Of a stretch of DNA of 64,000 bases, positions 1 through 15,300 are shown piece after piece. The notes below the pieces were generated by a model. It was not told where the DNA came from, ran no database searches, and worked only from the letters and a program-made list of their open reading frames with translations. Origin of the DNA: Plumapathes pennacea (taxonomy: Eukaryota; Cnidaria; Anthozoa; Antipatharia; Myriopathidae); assembly GCA_964036295.1 (NCBI GenBank), contig OZ038466.1:17434597-17498596 (forward strand), given 5' to 3'. The stretch's first letter is position 1. Each line of letters begins with the position of its first letter. The position numbers were made by a program, and so were the translations under genes.

Positions 1-149
1 GCCCAAAATACAGCCTGCTTTTTGTGGTGTTATGTTTAAATTGTGAATATCAATCAACCATGGGAGCAGCTTGCCAAACTTGGTGCATGCACTATTCGAT
101 GGAGCTTATTTTTTAGAAGTGGTAATTTTCTTGACTTTAATTTTTTTGT

Positions 150-183
<34 letters not shown>

Positions 184-383
184 AGTTGTATACAGCAAGT
201 GGAGAGCATTTTAGACGCGCAAGGTTTCTATGGCCGCAAACAAACATTTTTTACAGTTCTGTGTTGTGTTTGCGTGACTCCGCGTCGCCTTCTGTGAAGA
301 CTGGGTTCCCTGTGGGTGGGGCCAGGGTTTGTTTTTGTCCGTATCCAAATCATAATGCCTTGCGCTCGCGAGTTCCGTCAGTA
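1..383. other. Upstream/5' flank of the DOCK gene
   Basis: No gene is recognised here. The stretch contains a run of about 30 A between 151 and 180. From about 270 it becomes more GC-rich up to the ATG at 384, as expected of a 5' untranslated region or promoter. The short open frames across it have no recognisable protein content. Confidence 0.4.
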
Positions 384-3300
384 ATGGCGGCTCAAGGTGG
401 ATCAGCCACTAGGGCTTTCGCCCAGAACCTGAGCAAGTAAGAGAAACCTGATACACACGTATTTCAGGGAAACAACGACGAGGATTAGTGAAACTTCATT
501 CCTTGATTTGGTGTCTTTGTGCAGGTTTCAGCCGCCCGCAGAAGCCCGCCGGAAAGTCTTTCACTCGATGTCGACAGGGTCGACATCATCGGCTTCGTCA
601 GCGAACTCCTTCCTACAGTTCGCCACTGGAACGGTAAACATTGTAATTTAAGGGATTATACCAACTATAGCACCCTACAGTTCCTCCAGATCTCAAGACA
701 TGCCATTACATTCATGTGTTAAATTTTTAAGCGGTTCGGTGAGGCGTAATTGGATAATTGCGACAACATACTTCGGTCGATGCCTGTGTTGATACCATAT
801 TTGTTCAAACTATCGCCCTAACTGTAAGCGATCTGTGACAATGTTTTGGTGTTTTGTCCTGCTGAAATTGGGGGCGATCGCGAGACAAAAACACACGAAT
901 ATTTTCATTTCCGCCACCAGTTGATGAAGATCACCCCTCTTAGTCTGGATTATAAAGTGCCAAAGGAAAACAGATCGGTTTACTTGACAGTTGTTGTGTT
1001 CACACATTTTGACTAATTTTTGTTATTTGGTTTATGAAGGTTTTGACAAAAACTAATTCCTTTGTCCAAGCACACACCCCAGACATCTTTATCCAGAAAA
1101 TTCTGGTTCTGGTCTTTTCCCCACCACTATAAAACCAGAAAAAAATTGAGGATATGGCGTGCTCTTCGATGATATTTTGATTCCTTTTGAGTGGTTTTTG
1201 ATTCTCGATTATCTCAGGCATGTATATGAATCATCTGTTTTATTACTTTGATTGGTTGTCACATCAGTGGTCAATTCTTGGCCTTCATCTACTTGTCAAG
1301 CTAAATTTACAAATTATACTTTGGCTTCTGGTTGGTCGAATTAAAATCAATGTGTGCATTTTCACAACTTACTGTTAGTAGAAGTGTAATGGCTTATTAT
1401 TATTTTTGGATTTACAATTTATTCATTTTCATAAATTCTCTGTCCAATTTTCACGCATCTTTTTCCTATACCTGAATGTGCCTGACTCAACTCCTCTTTG
1501 TATGCATGTTTAGAAGAAAGCTTTGCTGAAGTTAGACATTAGCCTGTGAAAATAGTTATACCTCATACACCATCCTGCACTTTGGCAGCATCCGGTTGCC
1601 CATTGTGTGATGACTGATTTTTGCCATGTATACCAACTTCAGGGATGGTATGCAGCACTAATTTGCAATATTGATCTTAAACTTTCTGTTTTAGATAAAC
1701 AATTTTGTCAGAGTGCAGGATTATATTGTCTGCCATAGTTTTATGAGTTTATGTACAGCTGATCAGCACCTGATATGCTGACTTGATATATAGGATTTGA
1801 CAGCTGATTGCACACCACACGTTTGCAGGAAGTAATTTGAATCAGGCCCGCCAGCTCAAACATCCTCCTGCCTCCCCACTTTCCTGTGTACAGTATTCTA
1901 TTCCAAGCCAAAAATGGCTATTCACAGGCTACTAGTAATTTAATACATTAATTTGGGGATTCAAATACAGCTGAAGCTCCCATTAGCAGATACCTTTTGG
2001 AATTAGCAGAATAAATGTCCCTAATTGGAACTGTCAACTTGCAAGAATGTTCAAAAACAGAGTTTGACTAAGCTAGAGTTTAAACAGGGCTCGCAGAGGC
2101 ATATCTGTACGTAGGAGCTGTCTACTTACAAGAGTGTCTGCCTAGAGAGCTTCGACTGTACAACATGTAGTTCAAATATTTAGGGTACAGTTTTCCTTCT
2201 AAAGCATTTCTTTGATGCACATGCTGATCAATGCATAATTTATACTGATCAATGCATATTTTGTATGACTTCAGATCCCTTTGAATGAAGTTGTGAATCC
2301 CCCGGAGTTTGAGGACTTTGTCCTGCAGAACCAACCTCTGAATGAAAATGACCCTGACAGCAAGATGCTGGAATTTCCAGATGATGACATTGAAGTCACC
2401 ACCATTCCACGACACTGCAGAACTGTTGAACCATGCATTCCCAAGGACTTAGGGTATGAAACCATGTTTAGAACCTCCATCCAGGAAGTCTGTGTGTCTG
2501 CCCATCCAGTGGTGGACACTCAGGAGTGAATGAATGTAAAAATGTTGGCCTCTTATACCAACCACTGTTCTTTTGATGTCGATCAATCAGCGATTGACCG
2601 AGTCAAGTATGGCCAAGCAGACCACTGTTCTTTTCAAAATCAGAAATTAGTTTAGAAAGAGAATTTCAGCTATCAGATGACTGGATATTGGGCTGATGCT
2701 GTGGCATGTTTGAAAATGGGGAGATTTTGATGAAGATTGATAGGCGATTTGTTGAGTCAAGTGGTACATGCACTACATACAATAGAGGTTTGTACTTTGA
2801 CACTGTAAACTGCATTCAAGATGCTCGAAATGGACTTCAAAAAGGAAAAAGGAATGAAAGAAAAAAATTAGAAAAAAAAAAAAAGAAAATCTGATCACTA
2901 TATTTTATGGAAGTCCTGCTAGTATTACTATTGTTACAGGGCATGTAATTATTTCAGTGTTCTTTTTCTTTTTCACTTTTAAACACGGCTGAGTAAACGG
3001 ATTAAGAAATAGCTTGAATGTGCAATGTAGATGTACATGATTGGCTAACACACTCTTACCATAGTTTTGACCTGCATGGCTGCTACTTTTTATTTTCTTC
3101 AGAAGTGACAGTGACGCACACTTAAAGGACTGCATTCGCTGTTACATTGGTGACTGGGCTATTGTGAATCGCAGGTGAGAGATTTTTCTTATATTTTCTC
3201 ATTACATGAGATGTGAAAACACATTCAGTGAATACAGTATTCATTGGGGAGCTTCAGGACAGGCGATCAGGGTGTCATTCACTGTAGTGTAGTTCTCTTG

Positions 3301-6300
3301 GGGTCAGGAGTCAGTAAACTAGAATTTAGAGCTGAATGTGACTAATTTGCTGGGGCAAAAGGGTTGCTTTTTATACCTTTATTCCATGTGAACGATTACA
3401 TGTACATGTACTGTATCTAATGAAAGAAAAGAAGATATAAAATAAAAAAAGATATTCCAACGAGCTTTTTTCAAGTAGGCGATTGTGTGGGTTTGTGGTA
3501 GACGAGAGTTTGTTGGACAACAATTTCTGGAGTGATCTGACTTAATTGCATTTGCCAAAATAAATTAGGGATACAAGACAATTGAAATTGAAACCAAGTT
3601 GTTTTTTTTAGGTACCAGTTCAGGTGTGATGAAGAGGCGAAACCAGACTCCCGTCGCAAATTGACACGAGATGCAAGTTTCATAGGCACACTGCCAAAAC
3701 AGGTTTATGAGGTAGACGAGAAGGGCAAACAGGATGATCAGGTTTGTGTCTAGTTATTGTGGACTCATTTCAGAGTGTGGCACTGCACCTTAGGACATTG
3801 AAAAGAAAGGAAGAAACATCCTTGTTTACTAAACTGTTACAGTATTTCCAGTTTTAGAGTAAGTTGGTGTGGAGCTACAGTGTGGGATAAAAGTAGTTGA
3901 AACACTTTTAAAACTTACTGTACGACTGAAGCCTTTCTAAGGTTTTAAAAGCCTTCCCTTTCTCCTTGGCAAGGCTGGATTATTGCAAATCACACTGCAT
4001 CTAATTTAAATACGATATCTAAATGACATCTATTGGTGGAGTGAAGGGGAAAGAGAAAGGCAACCATTTTGATGAGAATAATCTGGTTGTTTAAAGCACG
4101 ATTAAACTAACCTAGAATTAACCAAATGCTTTCTCTCAACCCCTTGGTCAACAAAATGCTTTGATCAAAGGGTAACCAAAAAGTCTGTACACTAACACAG
4201 CTGTAAGACTGAAAGCTTCTCATTTTTAGGTTTAAAGTGACAGCAAAGTCTAGACCTCTCCAGGATTAGTGTAATCGTGCTTTGAGCAACTTTTAGGTTT
4301 TGTTTCCTTCAAACTTGGACGAAGTTCTCATATTGCACTGCAGGAGAAGACCGATACACAGCCCAGGCCTCAATCTCTTGGGAGTGTTATGGAAGATCTG
4401 CCACGAGGGAGCTGGGCTTCTAGGTATTCAAGTTAATGAGTTCTGAGTGTTTAACGATACAGAAGCTAAGACGACGAGGGCAGCAGGAGGAGAAGTAGAA
4501 TTGATCCCCATATTTCGTTTATCTTTGTAAACCTTACCTCTTGTTTGTATAACTTTGATCGACCGAGGGTCAATGTGTGAAAGCTGGACACCGTGAAAGA
4601 TTTGAAGCTGACGTTTCGAGCGCTAGCCCTTCCTCTGAGCAACAGGCACGCGCTCGAAACGTCAGCTTCAAATTCTTTCATCGCGTCCAGCTTTCACATT
4701 GACCCTTAGTCGATCCAAGTTATATGTATTTCTCCACGCCGACGCAGTCAATCTAGTTCTCTTTAGAGCTGGTTTTCCATTGTTACCTCTTCTTTGGTCG
4801 TGCAGTTTTTTTCTGGATTCAGTGAGGTTCTGTTGCGTTCATCGTTTCTTACTGATCTACAGTTTACACTACCCATCGTTTCATTCACGTTCTGACATCG
4901 ACATTAAAATGAAGCATTGAAGGCGCACTCAAAAGATATGGGGTATAGTGTTTGTCAGAACTCATTTGCGGTGATCACCATTTTCGTTAATTCAATATTT
5001 CATTTTGCCTGCAGCATTTTTGACCTGCAGTCTTGTCAGCCTGACCCTCTCCTCCCGTCACTGTTGGATCGCACACCGCCAGAGGATGTGGACAAGACAA
5101 ACAAGAATCAGCGTAGTTTGCAGCGCATCCACTCTCTCGTGTCGGTCTACCCTTTTCAACAGGTAATTATCAAACATCAGTCTTCGTACGCTTCTTATTT
5201 GCGGGCGGAGCATTCCCAAAAATTACGTAAAAAGAGTTAAGAAAGAGGGGGAAAAAAAGGAAAAAAAAAAAAAAGGAAAAAAGAAAAAAAAAAAACGAAG
5301 ACGTCTAGCGTATGTTCTGGGCAATTCTGTGCTTGTAATGTTTGGTAATGTCTTTAACTTGTTTTGGAAGTCAAGGTACAAGAGGACGTTTCAAGATACT
5401 TAAACGCGTGCGCATTTGAAGGGGGGGGGGGTGGGGGGCTGTATTTGTCTTTTTCACAAGTGTGTTGCTTTGATCTAAAAGAATTTCCGATGAACTTCAA
5501 TTCGTCCGTCGGTCCATCGGGCACCGTCGAGTCCTGTAGACACGATACTTTAAATATTTTTACCCACTATATCTCCATCGGTCTGTGGGACACCATTTGA
5601 CTCCCTACTTGTCCATCGGGCTCAAATGGGGTGTATTGGACAACTCCAAAGTGAATTATTCACGCAGAGTTCTGTGACATTTTACTCTTCAACATTACCT
5701 GTAGAATCGCTGTAGATCATGCAGAACTCGTACGTTTTTTCTGCACTGATAAATAACTGACAAACAAACAAACAAACAAAAAACACAAAACAAACCAACT
5801 AAAACACTGAAACTGTGAAAGTGGACAAATTGTGTTTAAAATGTTCCGACTTTTCTAATCTGTCTACAGGAAGAAGGAATAGAAAAGCGTGTCCCTGCGA
5901 CCATACCAACAGATCACTTTGGACAGCGGATACACGTCAGGTGTCTAACGCTCAAGTAAGTGGAAACATCAAACTGTAGCTCGGTCTCTTTGTACTTGGG
6001 ACACGCTCTCTTGGGACTACAGAGGAACCCCGTTAATACGGCCACCATCGGGACATAAAAATTTGTCTGTATTAACAGGGTTTTCAGATAAGAGAAAGAC
6101 TGGGCGTTTGTTCCGCGGGACAAAAGATGGTGGCCGTAATAACGAGGAGGCCGTAATAACGAGGAGGACGTAATAACGGGGTGGCCGTAAGGCGGACTTC
6201 AAGTGTATTCCGTCTAGAGGGGAGGGGGGCTTATAAGAGCATTTGCGGTATGTGTATTAGAATGTGAATGTATCTGTGTATCAGTAAACTTGAAAGACGT

Positions 6301-9300
6301 TCACAACTATAACCACGTTGCAAATATATGATAAGTCAACTAAATGTTGATACGAGAATTCTGAACGAAGTTTTAAGCTGATGTTTTGGGCGTTGCATTT
6401 CTTTGGAGCAAGTTACATTGTAAATACTAAAGTTAAATAATGAGGAACTATTGTATAAAACAAGAGTAATCACAAAGGATTAGGAGCAGTGAAGCATGTG
6501 ACTATAAGCCAGGGTGACTCTTGTTATGACACTTATTGCAGACTTGATCTTGAGGTGGAGCCGTTTTTTGCTACTATGGCCCTGTATGATGGCAGACTAA
6601 AGAAAAAGGTTTGTTTGAGTAGCAATAGTTGCCTGAAGTCTCTAATCGTGTTTACATGTTTACCTGTACAAGTTCTCTTACTTTTAATACCTTTTATACC
6701 ATGGTTCCTCCCTTACTCTTTAATCGCGTGTTCACGTGTCTCTCTGTATAGTATTAAGTTTGGAATTTTAGGTCACCTCTCATCTGCCGTAGTATACGTC
6801 ATGGTCCCTCTCTTATACCCTGTTCACACCAACTAAACCAGTTTATAATTAAACCAAGTTTACAAGACTGCGTTTTCTAAATCCTGTTTTGTGTCAATTA
6901 CACAACATTTTACACCACCTCGCACAGGTTGTTTAGTTGGACGGGTTTTAAACCAGTTTAGTTTTGCCGCACTCGCATTGTGAGCGGCCGACCTAACTAA
7001 ACAAGTTTTATTAAACACCTTTTAAACATGTTTAAGTATTGGTGTGAACGAGGTATTAGTCTTTATTGTATGTTTACGTGTCTACCTGTACGGTATTAAG
7101 TTTGGTATATCGTAGTTTACACATTTCTCTCATTCTCCAGTAATATGCCTCGTGGTCACCCTCTCTGTCTCTAGTCGCATGTTTACGTGTTTATCTGTTT
7201 GTCCTTCTGCTGCAGATATCGGAGAACTTTTACCTCGACATGAACCCCGAGTGGTGCAAAAAGCTGGTGCGTGAAAACAACCCAAAGTGCGACATCTCCA
7301 CACTGAGTCGCGCTGCCATCTTTTCCATCACGTATCCCTCAACGGACGTGTTCCTGGTGATCAAACTGGAAAAAGTCCTGCAGCAGGGAGACATCAGCGA
7401 CTGCGCAGAGCCTTACATGAAGGACGCAGAAAAGGTGAGAACTTTGACGTCACTTCCGTTGGTCAGCGTTTCTGGTCATTACTATGTAACTTTGTCTAAC
7501 TCGAGGTGAAGTTCACCTCGTGTGCAAGCCCCGCTCCTCGAGTCCACAATTTTTGTCATAGAAAATGTATCAAAATAACTTATAGTTAAGTATCGATTCC
7601 TGGTATTATTTTCAATGCAAGTTTTGTAGATTCTTTTTCTTTTTTACCGTTCTGAGTCAGAATCCGAGTCAGATGTCTCGGGTTTTCGGTTTAGACCTGC
7701 CTTTACTAACGCTCTCTTCGCTGTTTTAGGTGAAAAATTGCGTTGACTTGCATGCAGTCGATGCAAGTCCGTGCAAGTGGGGAGCCAAACGAAACGCAAG
7801 TTCCCGCAAGTTTGAAAACTTGCATCGATTTGCTTCCACTTGCATCTCGTTTTGCCAGGGCTTTGCATTGAAGTACAGAGACTACAGATCAATAGTTTCT
7901 GGATTCGTCTAATTTAGGGTATTCAGGGTCGTTTACAAACGTTTATACTGCATGAGTAATTCGGATTTTTAGTGTCCGGATACAATATTTCCATTTTAGA
8001 TTCGGGGTTCGTGTAAACGGCAAAATGAATCCGGGACCAAAACGTGCCGCTTCGTCACGAATCCGGACACTTTTGCTCTGTAAACGTCGTCAGAATCTGC
8101 GCTCGAATCCACCAATGAAAATAAACTAAAACTGGCATATATTATCTTGGTATCCAGCTTAAAGACAAGCTTCGCCCTGCTGTGGTGGCTAACTGTGAGC
8201 GTCTGGGAAAGTACCGCATGCCTTTTGCCTGGACCGCTATTCATCTGATTGACATTATCAGTGGAGTGTCGACTGCTAATGTGGACACCGGAAGTGGGTC
8301 GGTCGAGAAGGATGCTTGCGCTGCTGGCGGGGGGGCGCGCCGGGTATGTTGCGCTCTGATCAACTTCAGTCTTCTCATTTAGTCTCTCACCCAAGATATG
8401 TATAAACACTGTTAGGAGAATTTTGTTGTAAGATAATTTGCTCAGATGAACGCTGATTTAACTATGAATTCTCTGTACATCACTCATACAGTTTCTTCTT
8501 GAATGGTTAGGAGAACATTAATTATGAGTTAAGGCATCGATCTTTGTCTGTCTGTCGAACGTATGGGGTGTGTAGGCCCTGGACTAATACAACACTTTGC
8601 AAAAAGAATGAAAACAAGAAGGTTTCGAAGTGCTTAAGCAGAAACCTACATTTGTAAGCTCTAGTCAAGTGTTTGCTTTACTATCTTCAGTCATAAAACA
8701 TCTTTCAGAGTTTAGTGTGACTCTATGTAAAGCACTGGGAATGGTGGGAAGGAATGGGTTTTCAGGCGTTTGGCGAGAGATTTTTTGTTGTTACCAAACT
8801 AGTGGGGAGAGATGGGGGCTAAAATTTGAAGGTTGCGATTAAGCCAATTATGTTTACCGCTGCGTTGACCATCATTTACTGCTGTGTAGACAAGTGCGGA
8901 CACGGCGACCCCAATTCAGAGAGCATCCAAGCGGAAGGACGGGGAAGCTACACCAAATCGCTCGAGCGAGATACGCAAGTCGTTTCATGGCAGCAACGTG
9001 CTTGATGTGATGGACTACGAGCCAACGCCAGACCTGACGAACTTCAGGGGCGTCACACTCACTGTCAGCAGCTTCTTTAAACAGGTAACAATACAGGAAA
9101 GACATACACACAAGACACTCACAAACACCTAACACATGATACAAACGCACAACACATCAACAGGCTCACGGCATACAAACATTCATACATTTACAGGACA
9201 GGCTCACAACTGTAATAAGACAGGAGAGACACATCAGACACTCACAAACGTAACACATGATACAAACGCATAACACATCAACAGGCTCACGGCATACAAA

Positions 9301-12300
9301 CATTCATACATTTACAGGACAGGCTCACAATCACTGTAACAATACAGGAGAGACACATCAGACACTCACAAACACGTAACACATGATACAAACGCATAAC
9401 ACATCAACAGGCTCACGGCATACAAACATTCATACATTCACAGGACAGGCTCACAATAACTGTAATAAGACAGGAGGACACATCAGACACTCACAAACGT
9501 AACACATGATACAAACGCATAACACATCAACAGGCTCACGGCATACAAACATTCATACATTTACAGGACAGGCTCACAATCACTGTAACAATACAGGAGA
9601 GACACATCAGACACTCACAAACACGTAACACATGATACAAACGCATAACACATCAACAGGCTCACGGCATACAAAACATTCATACATTCACAGGACAGGC
9701 TCACAAACACAGTGTACTCAAACCACCAAAACACTGCATACTTACACTAACAACACGTTTGCAAACACACAGCAGGCTCAAAGACACATTTTGACTGGCC
9801 TTTGTATCTGTGTGTCGCATTTACGTTCTTGTCTTTACAGGAATCAGACAGACTCAAAGATGAAGACCTGTACAAGTTTCTGGCCGATATAAGACGGCCC
9901 TCAGTATTGAAACGTCTAAAGTGCATTCCAGGTACCTGATCTGATGATATTTCTGAACCATATCAAGGGAGCACTGGGGGAATGGTGTGAATGCGCATGC
10001 ATGTTCACATTTCAACTTAGGAGTTCGTAGATATTTTAGTTGATGTTTTTCCCGTAGATTGTTGTGTTCTTTACAGGAATGTGGAATGTTCTTGTTTGAT
10101 CGGCAGGTACATTAAAACTTGACATTGCACCGCCTGGGGAAAAACAGCAATATGTACTGACGCCAGAATTACACATGGTAGAGTATGACATCTGTGTTAT
10201 TTTGGCATTGTTTGGGGAAGGGGGGGTTTCAACACGACTTTATTCTTGGTTTTAACGTTGGACAATTTTTGCAAAGGACAGGTCGATAACCCTGGTTCAT
10301 GTCCAGTCTCGTTCAAATCTTTATTATAGCTAGATACTGCCAGAATATTTTCACCTCGAATCATGTTTCTGGGCCCATTTGTACTTGGATTAGCTCTAAA
10401 CTTTGCTACAGTTTTTAACCTAAAAATGAGGAGGTTTCGCACACAACACGACTATCTTGATGTTTTGCATTACAGCTATCTTTTTTGTTGGCTGAGAAAT
10501 TGAGAGAAAGAATGTGTTAAACCTGAGGTTAAACAATTTCCAGTTGGTTTTTGAGAAAAACAAAAAACAAAGAAACAAAAAACAAAACAAAACAAACAAA
10601 ACAAAACAAGTAAGCCAAATAAAACAAAACAAACAATCAAACAAACAAACAAAAGACTTGGCATTTTGTTTACCAAGAGAATGGTATAATTTTGCTAAAT
10701 ACATATTAACTGTGAGTATAACAGAGCGTGAGTATAACAAATTTGTTTTGTTTACGTTGGGGTTGTTTTGTTGTTTACATTTGGTTTGTTTTGTTGTTTA
10801 CGTTGGATTTGTTTACATGTTTGTTTAGGTTCATCCGTACCCTGATAAACAAACAAGGCCCACGAAGGAGATCGAGGAGTTTGCTCCCAAGGAAGTGTTT
10901 GCGCCATTTCTCACGTACAAGTGAGTAAACCAACATAATGAGATGCAGTGGACTGCAAGTATCTAGAGCTTACATTTGAGACCGTAGAACACTTAGTTGT
11001 TTTCAATACTTTATTCAACACATTTCACTTGAAACCTCACTCAAGTTTACAGACCCTATTCAATGTGTATCAAAGGAAGCTTGACCACACCCCTCTATTA
11101 AGCGGCCACCTGTATTAAGCGGCTTCAAATCCATTCTCCGATTGTGACCGCTTAGTACAGGTTCGTTTGAAAATCTTTCTAGTTGCTTGAGAGTGTTTTC
11201 TTATTGCCTCTGTGATCGTAGGCTCAGTCCCCATCCATCGGGTGTTTTGGCGCCCGCGATCCTCACCCTACTGTCTGGTTTCGAAAGTCACCGAGAAACC
11301 AATTTGTGAACACCGCGGAAATACGTTCTGCAGCCGTGCGGTCACCCTGGTTTTGAGTCAGCGGTTATTTGCACAAAACCGTGGAATTTAATTGCATATT
11401 TTGTAGTTAAATGTGACGCTCGTAAAACCTCAAGACTTAGCCAATAAACGCAATACTAGGACTCGATACTAAAACACAAGTTAGTTCAATGCATTTTCTA
11501 TAACATAAGTAGTGCACAAGGAAAAACGAGGCTTGCATACGATGTGAAAATTTACCTCGAATTATGAGAAGTTAGATAGCCATGGCGACAAACGCTGACC
11601 AAGTGACGTCGAGAACGTGTTTCCGCGTTGTCCACTTTGTGTGTTTTCACTGCACATCTAACTTAGATTGTTTGTCAGGAACCTGCTGTACGTCTACCCT
11701 TTGAGTGCAAATTTCACCAGCCGCGCAGGCTCAGCCAGGAACATTGCTGTCAGGGTGCAGTTCATGGCGAACGAAGACCTCACTGGGGCGTTGGAGGTAA
11801 CTATTTGCCATCATGCCAAAGCTGGTGAACATTAAAGTACTGGCTCTTGTGTGGTGTTTCATCAGATTAGATAAAACATGCGAACCCGTAGATCAATAGT
11901 AATAGTCAAATAAGACATTTTATGGTTGTGGCCATTTGCATGTCGTTTCACTGCTGAAAAGTTAATTTAGCAAGTTACAGTATGATGTTGTCCGAGACTG
12001 TACGTTTGTTTGCTCAACAGTGCATCTTCGGCAAGTCTAGCTGTGCAGCCATGTCATCAGAGGCTTGGACTGCAGTCACTTACCACAATAAGTGAGTACT
12101 GCGCGTCATACATTAAGAACCAACATCTAACAACCTTTCCACTCACTACCTACGTATATATCTACATGCCAAGCTGCCCCTCTGACTATCAACCAACCTA
12201 CATAGTTACCTGCATTCAGACATGCATTGTTACGTATAGAACAGTTCTCGAATGACTGTCGATTGTAAGCGTGTCTTTGCTTCGTTTTTGCGTTTGCTGC

Positions 12301-15300
12301 GCTTTTGAATTGGTCTAAACAAATGTATCAGCCAATCTCGGCCAATCAGGAACAAGAGTAAAACCTTATCGCGATCTCACGCAAACAAGCACGTGTCCTT
12401 GCACTGCTGATTGGTTGTTTTCTTAAAAGTAAAACGAAACGCGAGTTACTTTGGCTCTGATTGGTTGGAGTCGTCTTCTTACAGCCTCTGTGATTGGCAG
12501 TGTGTATTTTACGATAGTCATCTGAAAACCTACAACATGCCTCACAAAGAGATCTTGAGAAATTTGTCACAAGTCAGTGCTCGACATTAAGGTTTTAGGT
12601 TGGTTGCCCTTCAGACTGTAGATTGACTTCAAGCAATAGAAAGTTTCATAATTTCTAGTTGCCCGGCCCAGAATTTACCTTGCCCGACCAAAAGTTTTGG
12701 TTGCCCCGGGCAAGCGGGCAACCGTTAATGTCGAGCGCTGTCAATTAAATACTTGTAGTTTAGTGTTTTGCTAATTATTGTATTTCATTGTACTTGTAAT
12801 TTTTATCTCGATAATTCAGTGTATGTTAGCTAACACTGCAAAAACGTTTCAATAAACAGTCATTATAATCATATACTAGCAGGCCCACCTGCCTGCCATT
12901 GTACACTTGTTCTCTTTCTCGCTGCCGAGCTGCAGCTGCAGTTGTAGTAGTACCTATGCTTACTGATACTATTATGATAGGTTGTACTATGTTTGCTATA
13001 TTTCTCTAATTCTTAAATGTTGATCGTACTCTGCGCGTTTGCCAGGTGTCCTGACTTTTATGAGGAGATAAAGTTGAAGCTGCCAGCCCACTTGACAGAC
13101 AAGCATCACATCCTGTTCACGTTCTACCACATCAGCTGCTCACCAGGGAAGAAGCCAGATGAGAAAGGGCCCGTGGAGATTCCGATTGGATACACGGTGA
13201 GTGAAACATTAAGTGTAGTTTTACAAAGTGGTCCCAGCTACATCTAGAACTCTTGTACACTTGCGTGATTATCAATAGAGAAAAAGGCTAAAACTAGCGC
13301 ATTCCCTCAGCCTTCACTTGACTCTGAAGATGACTTTCGGTCAGGTAGTCCAAACGCCAGTCGCCAATGCCAGTCTTCCTGGAGACTCCTCTCACTCGGA
13401 CGATCACTGACAACCAACATACAACCTCTTTAGTTCTTGTTTGTGCTCATTGTCAGTCGTCTCTTGTTAACAGTGGATCCCGGCTCTCAAGGATGGACGT
13501 CTAGCCTTGGGAGAGTTTAATTTGCCGGTGTCGTTGGAGAAACCACCGCCCAGCTACAGCATGCTGTCCCCTGAGGTTAGTCGAGTGGGTGTGTCCAAAC
13601 ACGTGACCTGTACCGTACTTCACCTTTGTTGGTTTTCTTTCTTATTCAAGGGTGTTTTTCGGCAGATCTGCGACTCCTTAAGCCTTGTTGAGTAATTAGG
13701 GAATTTTAGCAAACATGTCGTGGACGAATTTAGTAAAACAACTACTTTAATCATGGAAGAGAAAGAGTGCATAAATATTTGAAATGGAGCTGAAATTTTG
13801 TGCCACAGGTTCTCGTGTTTTCCATTTTCACGCTTTCTTCGGATGCGGGTGACATCTCAGGAATCAGCGTTTTTTCTTTTTTTTTTTCGAACGAAACGTT
13901 GCTGGTACAGTGTAACTGCAGTTCGACAAAAACAAAACAAGGAGAATAAACGCTCACTAAAACACAAGGATTTTGGTGCTTCCTTGCCTTAGCTTAGAGT
14001 TGTGATGTCGTTGGACTCAGTGAACTATAGAACTCCGGCTTTTTATCAGATGACTGAACATTCTTCAGAGGGATGCTGCGAGGACGGGTAGTTTTGTAAA
14101 TCTGGCTGACAGGTTGGTAAAACTCTGTTCCTTCTCGGGTTTCAGGTTCAGTTGCCAGGCATGAAGTGGGTCGAGGGCCACAAAGGCGTCTTCCATGTCG
14201 CTGTAAGGACAGTGTCGTCGATTCACACCCAGGTACGGCATTGTGACCAACTTTTATGACCCCACATACAAACCTTCACATGAAAAGGGCGTATTTCATA
14301 TCCAGCAGTGAGAGAGGCTGTGATCATATTTAGATTGCTACTTCTTCTTTCGTTCACTCCAACTACTGACTGCTTACAAGTCTCAAATCGGATGGAAATT
14401 TCATAATGCCTTGCTTAGTATAAAAACCACAGTTAATTGTGATTGATAGCGAAAGCAATAACGACGGCGACGAGGACTGCAACGGCAGCGACGACGACAA
14501 CGACAAAGTTGACGACGACGATAATGATGACGAAAACATGGTTAACGCCGACAGCACCTCAACGACAACGACAACGGTATTGGCGACAGTGATAGTTGCA
14601 ATGACAATGATATTGACGGTAACTGTGACAGTGGAAGTAGCAGTATTAGTGATAGCCTGCGCAACAGACCCTTGTATTTGTCCGCGCGGCCTGTTGTCCG
14701 CGTGACTCGAAGTCTGGTACGCCTTCCCATTCGCGCGCGCTCCACGTAAAGAAAAGCGCATGTTGTGCAGGCTATATTAGTGACGGTATTCAACTATTGA
14801 TGCAATACTTCGGAGTGGTGTATACAGCGATAAATTGTTTTGTGTTGTTTAACATTCCAGGACTCGCACATTCACAAGTTTCTGAGGATGTGTCACCAGA
14901 TTGAAGGACGAGTGACGTCTCCCACACGGAACGTCGAAGGGAACCTTGAGACCGCGCTGCGGAAGAGCATCGTTGACTTGTCTAAAGCTCGGGAGGAACC
15001 TCTGGTGCGGTTTCTGCACCCGCTGCTGGATAAACTTATCCTGTTGTTGGTTAGACCGCCCATTATTTCGGGCACTGTTGGTGAGTTCCCACTTCCCCAC
15101 CCCCACCCCCATGCTCTTGTTCCGCAGTCTCTCCTGTGCCATTGCATCACGTTAGATCTGCGCTCTAAAGCTTTACTGATCTCGCAGTCTGTCATTGTAT
15201 TTTCTTTGGTCGTCGATCAACGCTCTGAAGCTGTGTATTATCTTTCTGGTCTCAGTCCATCGTTGTATCAGTGTAGATCAGAGTTCTAAGCTTGAACGTG

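Larger units (their letters stand above)
384..10177 (+). other. DOCK7: DOCK exons 1-14: N-terminal region
   Basis: Coding exons: 384-436, 525-633, 2275-2453, 3103-3174, 3612-3741, 4344-4423, 5015-5162, 5870-5955, 6542-6608, 7216-7434, 8158-8343, 8890-9084, 9841-9931, 10107-10177. They encode residues 1-562. Motifs shared with vertebrate DOCK7 include [57 protein letters not shown] and [10 protein letters not shown]. Intron 2 (634-2274) and most other introns here show no second gene. Low-complexity and MITE content is listed separately. Confidence 0.93.
10829..14232 (+). other. DOCK7: DOCK exons 15-20: DHR-1 (C2-like) domain
   Basis: Coding exons: 10829-10920, 11679-11796, 12021-12091, 13046-13196, 13474-13575, 14146-14232. 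They encode residues 563-769. The domain opens with NLLYVYP and contains [25 protein letters not shown]-type text ([10 protein letters not shown]), [17 protein letters not shown] and [14 protein letters not shown], all characteristic of DOCK-C DHR-1. In other DOCK proteins this domain binds phosphoinositides and directs the GEF to membranes. No residue loss was seen. Confidence 0.93.

Noticed and set aside
2454-2529. Extension of DOCK exon 3 to a stop (..YETMFRTS..)
   Set aside because: The donor at 2,454 joins in phase to exon 4, which matches DOCK7 (DCIR..DWAIV).
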